Notes: a model not told the origin generated them from the letters alone. Shown: positions 1 through 8,580, counted from the first letter of the stretch. The stretch: 64,000 nt of DNA from Lysobacteraceae bacterium CU05-9 (GCA_007556525.1 SWJS01000004.1:112118-176117), one strand, 5' to 3'. Numbers and translations are program-made.

Positions 1-42
1 ACCCGGCACCGTCTCACGCAACACACTTACCGTAATTGCCAT
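1..42 (-). CDS. pntA: N-terminal 14 codons of a probable NAD(P) transhydrogenase alpha subunit (partial)
   Basis: The minus strand starts an open frame with ATG at 42 that runs off the window edge and reads MAITVSVLRETVPG. This is the usual amino-terminal beginning of Re/Si-specific NAD(P) transhydrogenase subunit alpha in Xanthomonadales (the related alanine dehydrogenase family also begins with a similar strand and RET/KE motif). Only 14 codons are visible, so the call rests on one short motif. No strong Shine-Dalgarno is seen upstream. A dyad TTAGGA / TCCTAA lies at about 59-79 in its presumed leader. Confidence 0.5.
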   Translation of the reverse strand, partial: MAITVSVLRETVPG

Positions 43-153
43 GCACAACCCGTCAGCTTTAGGACTACCTCAATCCTAACTGAAACGGGGCTCGCGGCGG
101 AACCCATGTGTTTGTGGCGACGCCGCGACCGCTGCGCTCAATTCTTCCGATTT

Positions 154-262
154 TACATTTGTGACAAAACGATGCGTTTTTCACCGTTTCGGTGCCATTT
201 CGGTGGCGATTTGGTGGCGTTTCGCAACCAAACTGCATCAGATTGACACGATTGTGTCACCA
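154..262. repeat. Intergenic repeat family A, copy 1
   Basis: About 110 bp that recur at 3352-3451 and 8131-8238 in the same orientation. Shared blocks are the start (TTTGTGACAAAACGATGC), a CCGTTT(C/T)GGTG block, GGTGGCGTTTCGCAACCAAA, GCATCAGATTGACAC and the final dyad TGACACGATTGTGTCA. No believable coding frame is present. The rest of 43-375 holds no gene. Confidence 0.8.
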
Positions 263-320
263 CCAAAAAAAAACGCAGCGCCTTCACCCCATCGATCGAC
301 ATCCGCCATGAGGCAATCAC

Positions 321-350
321 AAAAAAATGAAGGGCCCCAATCGGAGCCCC
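321..350 (-). terminator. Intrinsic terminator of the M16 protease operon
   Basis: On the minus strand GGGGCTCC and GGGGCCCT can form an 8-bp stem with a GATT loop, followed by TCATTTTTTT. It lies about 26 nt downstream of the M16 stop codon. Confidence 0.7.
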
Positions 351-353
351 GCA

Positions 354-374
354 TTTCAGATTTCAGATTTCAGA
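354..374. repeat. Three tandem copies of TTTCAGA next to a stop codon
   Basis: Three perfect 7-mers end one base before the minus-strand stop codon of the M16 gene (376-378). Read on the transcript they give TCTGAAA three times, so TGA occurs once in each reading frame. Similar 6-7 nt tandems recur at other gene ends in the window. Confidence 0.85.
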
Positions 375-375
375 T

Positions 376-1788
376 TTACTTCGTAACGAAGTCACCGAAC
401 TCTTTAAGTTGAGGACCGACCGCCTTGGAATCACCGACGACGATGATGGACATTTTGGAAGGGTCCCAATACTTGCGCGCCATCGCCTGCACTTGATCGG
501 CGGTTACGGCACGGATTTTTGGCACATAATCCCCGAACGCTTCGGACGTTTGACCACGCAGCCAGTAATTCGCCAACGAACTCGCGACCGCCGACTGCAT
601 TTGATTCGTGATCAAGTAACCGCCCGCGACGTAACGCTTCGTGTCGGTCAACTCGGTCGCCGGCACCGGCTCATTCGCAAGACGATTGAATTCGTTGAAA
701 AACTCCTTTACCGACGCGCCCGTCACCTCATTGCGAACTTGTGCACCGGCTTGCACGCGACCGCCATGACGGAACGCACCCAACGCCGCACTTGCACCGT
801 ATGTGTAACCTTTGTCTTCGCGCAAATTCTGATTCACGCGACTCGAGAAGCCGCCACCCAACACCGTCGATGCCAACTGCATCGGAATGAAATCCGCACT
901 CGTCGCCGCAATCGATGGATAGCCCATCAAAATCGCGGACTGCACACTGCCATCACGTTGCAAAATCGATTTGGTAATTGGCATGCTTGACGGCGAATCC
1001 GGCACGGAAACTGCTGGACCACCTGCATTTTTCCAATCGCCGAAGTGTTTCTGCGCCAACGCAAATCCCTGCTCCGGCGTCACACGACCGGTGATCACCA
1101 ACAAGCCATGATCCGGACGGAAACGACGTGCATACTCCGATTGCAACGCTGCACGGGTTACCGCATTGATCGATGCTTCGGTCGGCATTGAACGCGCATA
1201 AGGATGATCACCGAAGGTCGCGGCGAGCAACGCACGCGATGCGCGCGAGTTCGGTTGCGCTTCACTGACCTTCAACGCTTGCAACGCATTCGCCTTTGCG
1301 AGTTTCACTTCGTCTTCCGGGAACGATGGCGCGCGTGCGACTTCCGCCATCAATGCGGCAATCGCATCGCTGTTCGAAGCCAACGCATTCGCATACAACG
1401 TGATGCCATCATTGCCGGCGCCGGCGCCAACACTGCCACCGAGAGCTTGCGCAGCCTCCGCGATACCTTTCGAATCACGCTTCGTTGTGCCCTCGGTCAA
1501 CATGCCCGCAAGCACCGTTGCAAACCCATTCGCACCCACTCCGTCCGCCGCGAACCCGGCGTCCTTCAATGCCAAAGACATGTCGACACGTGGAATGCCA
1601 TTGCGTGGCAAAACCCAGACTTCCAGGCCGTTGGGCAAGGTTTTTTTCGCAATATTAAGTTGTGGCATTGCTTCGTCAGCGCCGTAGGCCGGCAAATCTT
1701 TCGGCAATGCAGCTTGCGGTCCCGCAAATGCAGCACCCGCGAACGACAACGTCAATGCAACGGAAACTGCTTGAGTCAAAATCTTCAT
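376..1788 (-). CDS. M16-family zinc-protease homologue, non-catalytic partner, exported
   Basis: A 470-residue insulinase/pitrilysin-like protein with a signal peptide ending near AAFA. Family M16 enzymes carry HxxEH near the N-terminus. Here the equivalent stretch reads ANGFATVLAGMLTEG, so the zinc ligands are missing, while the C-terminal R/Y pair region (GGGFSSRVNQNLREDKGYTYG) is kept. Known M16B proteases work as heterodimers of one HxxEH subunit and one subunit without it, and the gene immediately upstream supplies the active one. I chose ATG at 1788 because GAGG lies 9 nt before it. A GTG at 1803 overlaps the upstream stop codon. Likely translated in tandem with its partner, periplasmic. 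Confidence 0.88.
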   Translation of the reverse strand: MKILTQAVSVALTLSFAGAAFAGPQAALPKDLPAYGADEAMPQLNIAKKTLPNGLEVWVLPRNGIPRVDMSLALKDAGFAADGVGANGFATVLAGMLTEGTTKRDSKGIAEAAQALGGSVGAGAGNDGITLYANALASNSDAIAALMAEVARAPSFPEDEVKLAKANALQALKVSEAQPNSRASRALLAATFGDHPYARSMPTEASINAVTRAALQSEYARRFRPDHGLLVITGRVTPEQGFALAQKHFGDWKNAGGPAVSVPDSPSSMPITKSILQRDGSVQSAILMGYPSIAATSADFIPMQLASTVLGGGFSSRVNQNLREDKGYTYGASAALGAFRHGGRVQAGAQVRNEVTGASVKEFFNEFNRLANEPVPATELTDTKRYVAGGYLITNQMQSAVASSLANYWLRGQTSEAFGDYVPKIRAVTADQVQAMARKYWDPSKMSIIVVGDSKAVGPQLKEFGDFVTK

Positions 1789-1799
1789 CGTCTTCATCC

Positions 1800-3191
1800 T
1801 CACTTTTTCGCAGGCGCAGCTGGTGCGGCGGCAGATGCATCCGGTACGCGATCAATGATCGTGCGGTTCGGTGCAGTCAAATACTTGCGGGCAACACGTT
1901 GCACATCCGCAGACGTCACCTCTTCAATCCAACCGGGAATTTGATTCACGACATTGGCATCACCCCATAGCGTTTGCAATTTCGCCAACGTGTCCGCGCG
2001 ATCGAGAATGTTTTCGTTACCGTTGTTCCAGGATGCGAGCATGGCAGTTTTGACACGTTTCAATTCCGCTGCCGAAACGCCTTCCTTCGCAATGCGTGCA
2101 ACTTCTTCGTCAACCGACTTGATCACGCCATCCGCATTCGAGCCCGGCTTATAGATCGCAAACAACGTAAACAACGTCGGACCGTCATAAGTCCACGGAT
2201 CTGTGAGACCGTACAAAGACTCTATATTCAGGACGTTTTGGCGACCTTTCACCATGCCTTGATACAGTCGCGATGCATCGCCACCCGCGAGCACTTCACC
2301 GAGCACCGCAAACGGCGCTTGATCCTTGCTGCCACGATCCGGAATCTTCCACGCCATCGCCAACGCAGGCGCCTTCGCCAAAGCATCCTTCTGGACGATG
2401 CGCTTCTCCTTCGTGTTCAAGCCTTCCGTGAAGTCACCCGGCTTCGGTGTCGGACGCGCAGGAATACTGCCAAAATACTTCTCCGCCAACGCAAACCCTT
2501 CGCTCGCGGTCACGTTACCCGCAATTGCGATGACCGCATTGTTCGGTCCATAAAATTGTCTGTGGAATTCCTTGACGTCATCCAGCGAGGCATTTTCGAG
2601 ATCTTCAAAACTGCCGTAACCATCGTGGTTGTTTTCCCATTTCTGGAACGCTTGCTGGCCGATGTCGATCCACATGAAGCCGCCGTAAGGTTGATTCTTC
2701 ACGTTAACGCGGATCTCTTCCTTCACGACGTCCTGTTGGTTCTTGAGCGTGCTCGGATTGAAATCCAGTTCACGCATGCGATCGGCTTCCAGCCACAAAA
2801 TCGGCTCCAACGCAGACCTCGGCGCCACTTCAATGTAGTTCGTGAAGTCCGGTCGCGTCGAGCCATTGTTGCGTCCACCACCACCGGTAATCACGCGATC
2901 AAAAACCCCTTCCGGCGCATTCTTCGATCCTTCAAACATCAGGTGTTCGAACAAGTGCGCGAATCCGGTGCGGTTTTTCGGCTCGAGCCGCATCCCGACG
3001 TGGTACACGACACTCACGCCAACCGTCGGCGTCGACTTGTCTTCGGAGACAACGACCGTCAATCCGTTGCTGAGTTTCTTGGTAGCCACCGGGATTTTCC
3101 AGGTATCCGCCGCCATCGCAGCACCCGCCGCCGTCATCATCACCGCCGCGGCCATCAAGCCGAGCGCCGTGCGTCGAAGTCCAGATTTCAT
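1800..3191 (-). CDS. M16-family zinc metalloprotease, catalytic subunit, exported
   Basis: A 463-residue M16 peptidase with a signal peptide ending AAMA. The motif HLFEHLMFEG supplies the inverted zinc motif HxxEH. The protein is of the single-repeat M16B size and should pair with the non-catalytic subunit encoded directly downstream, forming a clam-shell protease in the periplasm. The start ATG at 3191 has GAGG five bases upstream. An earlier ATG at 3218 has no ribosome binding site and would put charged residues before the signal peptide. Substrate unknown. Confidence 0.9.
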   Translation of the reverse strand: MKSGLRRTALGLMAAAVMMTAAGAAMAADTWKIPVATKKLSNGLTVVVSEDKSTPTVGVSVVYHVGMRLEPKNRTGFAHLFEHLMFEGSKNAPEGVFDRVITGGGGRNNGSTRPDFTNYIEVAPRSALEPILWLEADRMRELDFNPSTLKNQQDVVKEEIRVNVKNQPYGGFMWIDIGQQAFQKWENNHDGYGSFEDLENASLDDVKEFHRQFYGPNNAVIAIAGNVTASEGFALAEKYFGSIPARPTPKPGDFTEGLNTKEKRIVQKDALAKAPALAMAWKIPDRGSKDQAPFAVLGEVLAGGDASRLYQGMVKGRQNVLNIESLYGLTDPWTYDGPTLFTLFAIYKPGSNADGVIKSVDEEVARIAKEGVSAAELKRVKTAMLASWNNGNENILDRADTLAKLQTLWGDANVVNQIPGWIEEVTSADVQRVARKYLTAPNRTIIDRVPDASAAAPAAPAKK

Positions 3192-3351
3192 ACTCGCCTC
3201 ATACGTTTCCGTGGACATTCAGCATACTGCCACTGTACGGCTCCAGCAGCGTGCCAATAGTCACGGCATCTTTTGCGGCGCGCTACATCGTTCGCCTCTA
3301 TTCGCCTTGTTACGTTTGCGGCGCGGCGCGTTGTTCGACTTTATTCGCCTG

Positions 3352-3451
3352 TTACGTTTGTAACAAAACGATGCATTTTTCACCGTTTTGGTGTCATTTC
3401 GGTGGCGTTTCGCAACCAAACTGCATCAGATTGACACAATTGTGTCACCAC
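3352..3451. repeat. Intergenic repeat family A, copy 2
   Basis: Same order of blocks as copy 1, ending in the perfect 16-bp palindrome TGACACAATTGTGTCA at 3432-3447. It lies in the 460-bp gap between the M16 pair and fabH, which contains no gene. Confidence 0.85.
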
Positions 3452-3479
3452 GCGCCGTGTGTTTCATTCGAGGGCGGAC

Positions 3480-3553
3480 ACAAATGTAGCCATTGGACAC
3501 ACTTGTGGCCACGCGCACAGAAACATTTGTTGCTGACAGAAACATTTGTGACG
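3480..3553. repeat. Family A satellite segment with ACATTTGT motifs, copy 1
   Basis: This stretch follows family A copy 2 and contains a 25-bp block at 3518-3542 that recurs exactly at 8349-8373 after copy 3. It carries repeated ACATTTGT/ACAAATGT motifs, and a GGACACACTTGTGG stretch that resembles the core of repeat family B. Confidence 0.75.
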
Positions 3554-3620
3554 GCATAGACGATCACGCCGCGCCGGGATGGCTTCCGGCGGTTACAAAT
3601 GTGTCCGCACGCGCGCGCAC

Positions 3621-3644
3621 AAAAAAGGCGCCGCATGGGCGCCT
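3621..3644 (-). terminator. Intrinsic terminator of the yceD-rpmF-fabH operon
   Basis: The minus strand reads AGGCGCC, CATGC loop, GGCGCCT and then TTTTTTGTG, starting 8 nt beyond the fabH stop codon. Confidence 0.9.
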
Positions 3645-3651
3645 CAAGAAA

Positions 3652-4644
3652 TCAGTAGCGTAGTAACGCGGAGCCCCACGTGAAACCGCCGCCGAACGCC
3701 TCGAGCAGCAAGAGCTGACCGCGAGCGACGCGACCCGAGCGGACCGCTTCGTCCAGCGCCAGAGGCACCGAACCGGACGACGTGTTGCCGTGCTTGTCGA
3801 CGGTCACGACGACGTGATCCATCGGCATGTGCAGACGCTTCGCCGTCGCTTCAATGATGCGCAAGTTGGCTTGATGCGGAATCAGCCAATCGATTTCCGA
3901 ACGGTCGATGCCGTTGGCTTCCAACGCTTCCTCGACGACCGAGTCCAGCGCCTTGACTGCGTGTTTGAAGACTTCGTTGCCAGCCATTTTGACAACGACA
4001 CCCGCACGGTCTTCACCAGGCAAAAAGCCCTTCGACACACCGACCGGGTTATGCAACAGATCGCCCTTCGAGCCATCCGCGTGCATATGCGTCGACAAAA
4101 TACCCGTCTCTGAGTCCGCCTTCAGCACCACCGCGCCTGCGCCGTCGCCGAAGAGAACCGCAGTCGTGCGATCCGTCCAGTCGAGCATGCGGGTCAGGGT
4201 TTCCGCCCCGATGACCAACGCGTTGCGCACCGAACCCGAGCGGATGAACTTGTCCGCGACGGTCAGTGCGTAGATGAAGCCGGAGCAAGCCGCGTTCACG
4301 TCGAAAGCCGGACACCCTGCGACGCCCAGCTTCGATTGAACGATCGTTGCGGTTGAAGGGAAAATCACATCCGGTGTCGTCGTGCCCACGATAATCAATT
4401 CGATTTCGTCGGCGGACATGCCCGCAGCATCCAAAGCGCGCTTGGCGGCTTCGAGTGCGAGATCAGAGGTGCACTCCCCTTCGGCGGCAACGTGACGTTG
4501 ACGGATGCCCGTTCGCGCAGCGATCCACTCGTCACTGGTGTCGATGGTCTTCGCGAGATCATCGTTCGTGACAATGCGTTCCGGCAGATAGCTGCCGGTG
4601 CCTGCGATTCGCGCAAAAATCGGTGCGCCCGTCATCGGTTGCAT
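3652..4644 (-). CDS. fabH: 3-oxoacyl-ACP synthase III
   Basis: Condenses acetyl-CoA with malonyl-ACP to begin fatty acid synthesis in the cytosol. The 330 residues match the family length. The catalytic triad is visible: Cys120 in NAACSGF, His257 in IPHQAN and Asn287 in KHGNTSSG, and the C-terminal GGGFTWGS is typical. It is the last gene of yceD-rpmF-fabH. The rpmF stop codon is 6 nt upstream. A second ATG at 4635 has GGA nine bases before it and is a possible alternative start. plsX, usually between rpmF and fabH, is absent from this operon. Confidence 0.97.
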   Translation of the reverse strand: MQPMTGAPIFARIAGTGSYLPERIVTNDDLAKTIDTSDEWIAARTGIRQRHVAAEGECTSDLALEAAKRALDAAGMSADEIELIIVGTTTPDVIFPSTATIVQSKLGVAGCPAFDVNAACSGFIYALTVADKFIRSGSVRNALVIGAETLTRMLDWTDRTTAVLFGDGAGAVVLKADSETGILSTHMHADGSKGDLLHNPVGVSKGFLPGEDRAGVVVKMAGNEVFKHAVKALDSVVEEALEANGIDRSEIDWLIPHQANLRIIEATAKRLHMPMDHVVVTVDKHGNTSSGSVPLALDEAVRSGRVARGQLLLLEAFGGGFTWGSALLRY

Positions 4645-4650
4645 TCCGAA

Positions 4651-4845
4651 TTACTCGGAGTCGACAACCTTGGTCTTAACGTCAATCACTTTCTTGCCGC
4701 GGTAAAAACCGTCAGCCGTCACGTGATGGCGGATATGCGTTTCACCCGTGGTTGGGTCGGTTGCCAATTGCTTCGCCGACAACGAGTCGTGTGCGCGACG
4801 CATGCCACGCTTCGAAGGGGTAACGCGGGACTTTTGAACAGCCAT
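4651..4845 (-). CDS. rpmF: 50S ribosomal protein L32
   Basis: Complete 64-residue L32 beginning [20 protein letters not shown], typical of proteobacterial L32. It lacks the four-Cys zinc ribbon found in some bacteria. It is the middle gene of the yceD-rpmF-fabH operon, which ties ribosome and lipid synthesis together. Confidence 0.98.
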   Translation of the reverse strand: MAVQKSRVTPSKRGMRRAHDSLSAKQLATDPTTGETHIRHHVTADGFYRGKKVIDVKTKVVDSE

Positions 4846-4859
4846 CTCTCTAAAACCTC

Positions 4860-4880
4860 AAATCTAAAATCTAAAATCAA
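4860..4880. repeat. Three tandem 7-mers AAATCTA, last copy degenerate
   Basis: Copies AAATCTA, AAATCTA and AAATCAA lie just upstream of rpmF and about 50 nt beyond the yceD stop. On the operon transcript they read TTTGATT then TAGATTT twice, with TAG or TGA in successive frames. CTAACTCTAACT at 4923-4934 is a related tandem 6-mer and overlaps the yceD stop codon itself. Confidence 0.75.
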
Positions 4881-4928
4881 AAACGTGACCCGCAAATTAC
4901 GAATCACCCAATACTCACTTGTCTAACT

Positions 4929-5456
4929 CTAACTCGTACTACCCTTGAGTTTGCTCAAGGCCGCAAAGGGTGAAGCGGCAGCAACTTCGTCGTCCGAAGC
5001 ACCCCACTCCTGCTCCATCGCTTCCGTCCCTGGCGCAACGGGCACCAGCGGAACAGCCATGATCAACTCGTCTTCCACCAAATCCATCGGTCGAATTTTG
5101 CCATCCTTTGGAACCAAAATCGGCTCATAACCCGGTGGCAATGCCGCTTCATCCGCCTCGTCCGTGATCAGACCCAGCGTTTGCTCGATGGACACTTCAT
5201 GTTCGAAACGCTGCAACGACCGCTGGCAAACCAGTGGCAATGCGGCTTGAACAGAAATCTGCACCGACGGCACTTGCAATTCATCCGTCCCGAATTCCAC
5301 GCGATACGTCACGTTCCCTTCGGTATCGGTCAAAAGATCCGCCAGCCTCTTCAGCGAAGCCAGGGGCGCTTGACCCTCGAATTGGCGTCGACCCGAAACC
5401 AGTTTCCAGACGTCAAACGCGTCGAAATCAGCAGAAACGGCCTTGGAGTCAGACAT
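4929..5456 (-). CDS. yceD: YceD/DUF177 family protein, large ribosomal RNA accumulation factor
   Basis: 175 residues of the YceD family, which sits before rpmF in most bacteria and is reported to help 23S rRNA accumulate. The visible family features are the central FGTDELQVPSVQISVQAALPLVCQRSLQRFEH stretch, split here as a DELQVPS strand followed by LVCQRSLQ with its conserved Cys, and an acidic C-terminal half. ATG at 5456 (MSDSKAV) is chosen because the promoter lies immediately before it; the longer frame to 5495 would start inside the -35 box. Confidence 0.9.
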   Translation of the reverse strand: MSDSKAVSADFDAFDVWKLVSGRRQFEGQAPLASLKRLADLLTDTEGNVTYRVEFGTDELQVPSVQISVQAALPLVCQRSLQRFEHEVSIEQTLGLITDEADEAALPPGYEPILVPKDGKIRPMDLVEDELIMAVPLVPVAPGTEAMEQEWGASDDEVAAASPFAALSKLKGSTS

Positions 5457-5458
5457 AA

Positions 5459-5495
5459 GAGCGAAATTATACGGGGTTTTGGAGGATTTTGTCAA
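5459..5495 (-). promoter_or_regulatory. Sigma-70 promoter of yceD-rpmF-fabH, apparently leaderless
   Basis: Consensus -35 TTGACA (5490-5495) and consensus -10 TATAAT (5466-5471) on the minus strand, separated by 18 bp. Transcription would start about 7 nt beyond the -10, which is 0-3 nt from the yceD ATG at 5456. This leaves no room for a ribosome binding site. Confidence 0.8.
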
Positions 5496-5518
5496 AGCAA
5501 ATCAGGGGTTTAGACTGA

Positions 5519-7387
5519 TTAACGGACTTCGATTGGAATCTCGGACCAATCCTCGATACTGCCGTCCTCGCCGACCATGCGCAGACCCAGCCATTGCGTG
5601 CCCTTCGCGGTAGATGCCGGGACCGTTAATTCACCTGAAAAACCAACGTTCGGCTGATTCGGATCATTGGAGATTGGCCACGCCGTCTTCGACGAGAGGT
5701 TGTTTGAACCATAGGTCAATGAGCCGACACTGCGGCCATTGAGCAATGTTTCCATACCCTTCAGCCCTACGCCGTCCTTGATGGCCCAGCCCGTAATTTT
5801 CAGGGGTTCGCCGGCTTTGACCGATGCGCCTGAAACCGGCGTATCAATCCAAGCCATCACCGGTGTTGTGCAGGCTGCGCCGGCAACCGGCGCCTTGGTC
5901 AAACGGAACAGCAGGAACCGTTGCGCACCGTGATCGATGTTTACGACCGTTGGTGCAGGAAGTGGGCCAACCATTTTGCAAACTGCGTGATAGCGATCCA
6001 CCAAATGTTTAAGTTGCACGTCGGTTGCACCAATCACCAACAGATATGGTTGCTCCTCTGTCGCTTTGGAGTGCGTCGTCAGCAAATTCCAGATCGCGAG
6101 TTGCGGTGCGCGACCATGGCGACGGTTCAAATCGTGATCAAGCACCTCGATGTTCGGGTTAGACAACGCAAAACCGAGTTCGGAACCAATTTTGAAATTG
6201 TCGGCAAGAATCTTCGTATTCGGCGGCATTTGCGCGAGCTCAGCCTCAACCTTCTCTGCCAGCGGCTCCCAACCTGCAAAGTTACTGGCATACAGCTTCG
6301 AGCCGGCTGCCTGTTCGCGGACCGACGGAATCGATACCGCGACATAGTATGCGAGCAGCGCAAGCACGCCAAGTGACGAAGTCACCCAAATCAGTTTGCG
6401 CAACCACGGCTTCATGATCTCCAGCGCACTTGGCAAAAGCGGCAACAACGCGACGTAACCCGGCAACGGCCAGTGGAAGCTCACGCGTTCGGTATCGGTA
6501 AAAAACCCCAACACAAAGAAGCCCAAAACAACGAGGCCACCTAGGAGTGCGAAGTAGCGTTTTTGGACGGAATCGTCCTTGCGGAAACGCCACGCCAACC
6601 AAATGAATGTCGCGAACAGCAACGGTGTGACGAACGCCGCTTGAATGGCGACGAAGCTGATGCCATCAAAATGAAACGCCCACGGATGGCGGTCGACCAA
6701 CTGGAATCGCAGACCCGCATCGGCGTGATCCACGTTCCACCAAATCAGCGGAATCCACGCAGCCGCACCCATCGCAATCGCCACGATGACCCGCATGTCC
6801 TTCAACGCGCGACGTCCTTCGGGAATCATCAATAATGCAATGAACCCAAAAACAATCACCGCCGCAAACCTGTAGTGGCTCAACGCACCAATCGACAACC
6901 CGAGCGCCAATTCAATGACGGTCGCTTCGTCGACGTTTCGTAGCAACTTCGAGCCCGCATCGATACAGAGCAACGTGGCGAGCGCCATCAGCACGTCCGG
7001 CAGCGCCATGATGCCGAGCGTTCCCGCGAGTGGCAGCAGCAGCGTAAACGTCGCGGCGATGTAGGATTCCTTGATCCCGATTTCGCGTCTCGTAATCCGC
7101 ATTACGAGGAACGGCAGCATCGCGGAAATGATCAGGAATGGCAGGCGCATCGAGATGGCGTTATTGCCACCGAGCGCAACGCCGATGCGGTTGAGCCACG
7201 CGGTCAATCCGGGCAGGTCGGAATACGCGAGTGCCAGGTGCTGCCCTTCCTGCCAGTAGAAAACCTCATCCACAAACGGAGGCAATCGTGAGGCGACAAA
7301 AAGCTTCAGGACCATCACGACTGCAAACACGATGTAGAACATCTGGCGGGCGCGATCGGTCGCGTACGTATGGGCGGCCGAATTCAT
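5519..7387 (-). CDS. GT39/ArnT-like membrane glycosyltransferase with C-terminal beta-sandwich domain
   Basis: 622 residues. The N-terminal 370 or so contain about ten membrane segments and the PMT/ArnT signature: an acidic VDEVFYW motif in the first periplasmic loop (the presumed catalytic acidic residue) and a second loop with TDTERVSFHWPLPGY. Such enzymes move a sugar from a polyprenyl-phosphate donor to lipid A, protein or glycan on the outer face of the inner membrane. The last 110 residues (from about 510) read like an Ig-like domain with IDTPVSG, ITGWAI and LLNGRSVG, an unusual addition. The acceptor cannot be told. Monocistronic. Confidence 0.8.
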   Translation of the reverse strand: MNSAAHTYATDRARQMFYIVFAVVMVLKLFVASRLPPFVDEVFYWQEGQHLALAYSDLPGLTAWLNRIGVALGGNNAISMRLPFLIISAMLPFLVMRITRREIGIKESYIAATFTLLLPLAGTLGIMALPDVLMALATLLCIDAGSKLLRNVDEATVIELALGLSIGALSHYRFAAVIVFGFIALLMIPEGRRALKDMRVIVAIAMGAAAWIPLIWWNVDHADAGLRFQLVDRHPWAFHFDGISFVAIQAAFVTPLLFATFIWLAWRFRKDDSVQKRYFALLGGLVVLGFFVLGFFTDTERVSFHWPLPGYVALLPLLPSALEIMKPWLRKLIWVTSSLGVLALLAYYVAVSIPSVREQAAGSKLYASNFAGWEPLAEKVEAELAQMPPNTKILADNFKIGSELGFALSNPNIEVLDHDLNRRHGRAPQLAIWNLLTTHSKATEEQPYLLVIGATDVQLKHLVDRYHAVCKMVGPLPAPTVVNIDHGAQRFLLFRLTKAPVAGAACTTPVMAWIDTPVSGASVKAGEPLKITGWAIKDGVGLKGMETLLNGRSVGSLTYGSNNLSSKTAWPISNDPNQPNVGFSGELTVPASTAKGTQWLGLRMVGEDGSIEDWSEIPIEVR

Positions 7388-7533
7388 GGAGCTATGTTAC
7401 CTGAACGCCCGTGACTGCGTTGTTGCGGTTGTCGTGCTTTTTGGGGTTTTGTTCGATTCTCGTTAATGTGACACAGTCCAAACTATCGTTAACGGCCAAT
7501 TCATAGGCTGGTTTTTTCCTCGGGAGAGAAATC

Positions 7534-8055
7534 ATGAAACTCAAACTAGCTTTGGCCGCGTCCGCTCTACTCGCTCTGAGTGCGTGTGCGACGATGCCGC
7601 CTGAACCACTGCGCGGTGAATTTTCGCGCATTTCACCTAATGACGCGCAGGCTCGTGACTACACGGGTTCGACCACGATCTGGGGCGGTGTGATCGCTCG
7701 CACCACTCCAATGCAGGGCCAAACCTGCTTCGAAGTCGTCTCGACGCCATTGGATTCGCAAATGCGTCCTCGCGAGCTGCGTGACGAAACCGCCGGCCGC
7801 TTCATGGCCTGCCGCGCCGGCTTCTACGATCCAGCAGTTTTCGCAATGAACCGTGAAGTCACGTTCCGAGGCCGCATCAACGGTTACTCGGAACAAAAAA
7901 TCGGCGACTACACCTACCGCTACCCAAAAATGGACGCCGACACGATCTATCTGTGGGGCAAGCGCGTTGCACGTGATCCGTACCCATACGGTTACGGTAT
8001 GTACGGCTCACGCGGTTGGGGCTGGGGCATGGGTTGGGGCTGGCCGTACTGGTAA
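7534..8055 (+). CDS. slp: Slp-family outer membrane lipoprotein
   Basis: 173 residues with a lipoprotein signal and lipobox LSAC. The body matches Slp proteins (starvation-inducible outer membrane lipoprotein): GEFSRISPNDAQ, VIWGGVIA-like TTIWGGVIART and CFEVVSTPLDSQMRP. The tail is unusually rich in Gly, Tyr and Trp (GWGWGMGWGWPYW). A good ribosome binding site, GGGAGAG, lies 5 nt before the ATG. Physiological role not established. Confidence 0.88.
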   Translation: MKLKLALAASALLALSACATMPPEPLRGEFSRISPNDAQARDYTGSTTIWGGVIARTTPMQGQTCFEVVSTPLDSQMRPRELRDETAGRFMACRAGFYDPAVFAMNREVTFRGRINGYSEQKIGDYTYRYPKMDADTIYLWGKRVARDPYPYGYGMYGSRGWGWGMGWGWPYW

Positions 8056-8130
8056 TCGTCGCGTCGCGCCTTTTGCCGCTTCTCGAAACGCCGGGCACTC
8101 GCTGCTCGGCGATTTTGTTTTTCTTGGGGT

Positions 8131-8238
8131 GACACAATTGTGACAAAACGCGTCACTTTTCCCCGTTTTGGTGGCGTTTCGGAACCATTTCGCAACCAAA
8201 GTGCATCACTTTGCATCCGATTGACACAATTGTGTCAG
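8131..8238. repeat. Intergenic repeat family A, copy 3
   Basis: Shares GTGACAAAACG, CCGTTTTGGTGGCGTTTCG, TTTCGCAACCAAA, GTGCATCA and the perfect palindrome TGACACAATTGTGTCA (8222-8237) with the other copies. It has a second copy of the palindrome core at its left edge. Confidence 0.82.
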
Positions 8239-8261
8239 CGCGCGCAGAGGCATCTCCACCG

Positions 8262-8384
8262 CTGTCCACAATTGTGGGGAATGACTACATTTGTGGACCA
8301 TCGTGCGGAAACATTTGTAACCACCGGAAACAAATGTTTCCGCGCACACAGAAACATTTGTTGCTGACAGAAAGAATTGTTTCT
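8262..8384. repeat. Family A satellite segment, copy 2, a run of short palindromes
   Basis: Contains CCACAATTGTGG (8266-8277), GGAAACA-AA-TGTTTCC (8326-8341), several ACATTTGT motifs and the exact 25-bp block 8349-8373 shared with 3518-3542. The region between slp and the small gene at 8397 holds no other gene. Confidence 0.75.
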
Positions 8385-8396
8385 GCAGTGTGGAAA

Positions 8397-8576
8397 TTAC
8401 TTCTTGTCGCGCTTCTTGTTTTCTTCAGCAAATGCCTGGAATTTACGGAGAATCTCATTCTCCTGACGCAGGCGGTCGCGTGCCTTAAGCAGCAGCGGCA
8501 GATCCGCATCGGTTAGTTCGTCGTCGGGGATTTCGCCGGCGAGGATTTTCTCGAAGCGACTACGTTCCTTGGGCAT
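8397..8576 (-). CDS. Small charged protein of unknown function downstream of hinT
   Basis: A 59-residue frame begins at ATG 8576, 4 nt after the hinT stop, and reads MPKERSRFEKILAGEIPDDE followed by a charged, probably helical or coiled-coil segment with LLLKARDRLRQENEILRK and a KKRDKK tail. Its tight spacing behind hinT and its clean, typical codon use suggest a real gene translated by coupling; there is no good ribosome binding site of its own. I do not recognise a family. It is cytoplasmic, having no signal or membrane segment. Confidence 0.65.
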   Translation of the reverse strand: MPKERSRFEKILAGEIPDDELTDADLPLLLKARDRLRQENEILRKFQAFAEENKKRDKK

Positions 8577-8580
8577 GAGG

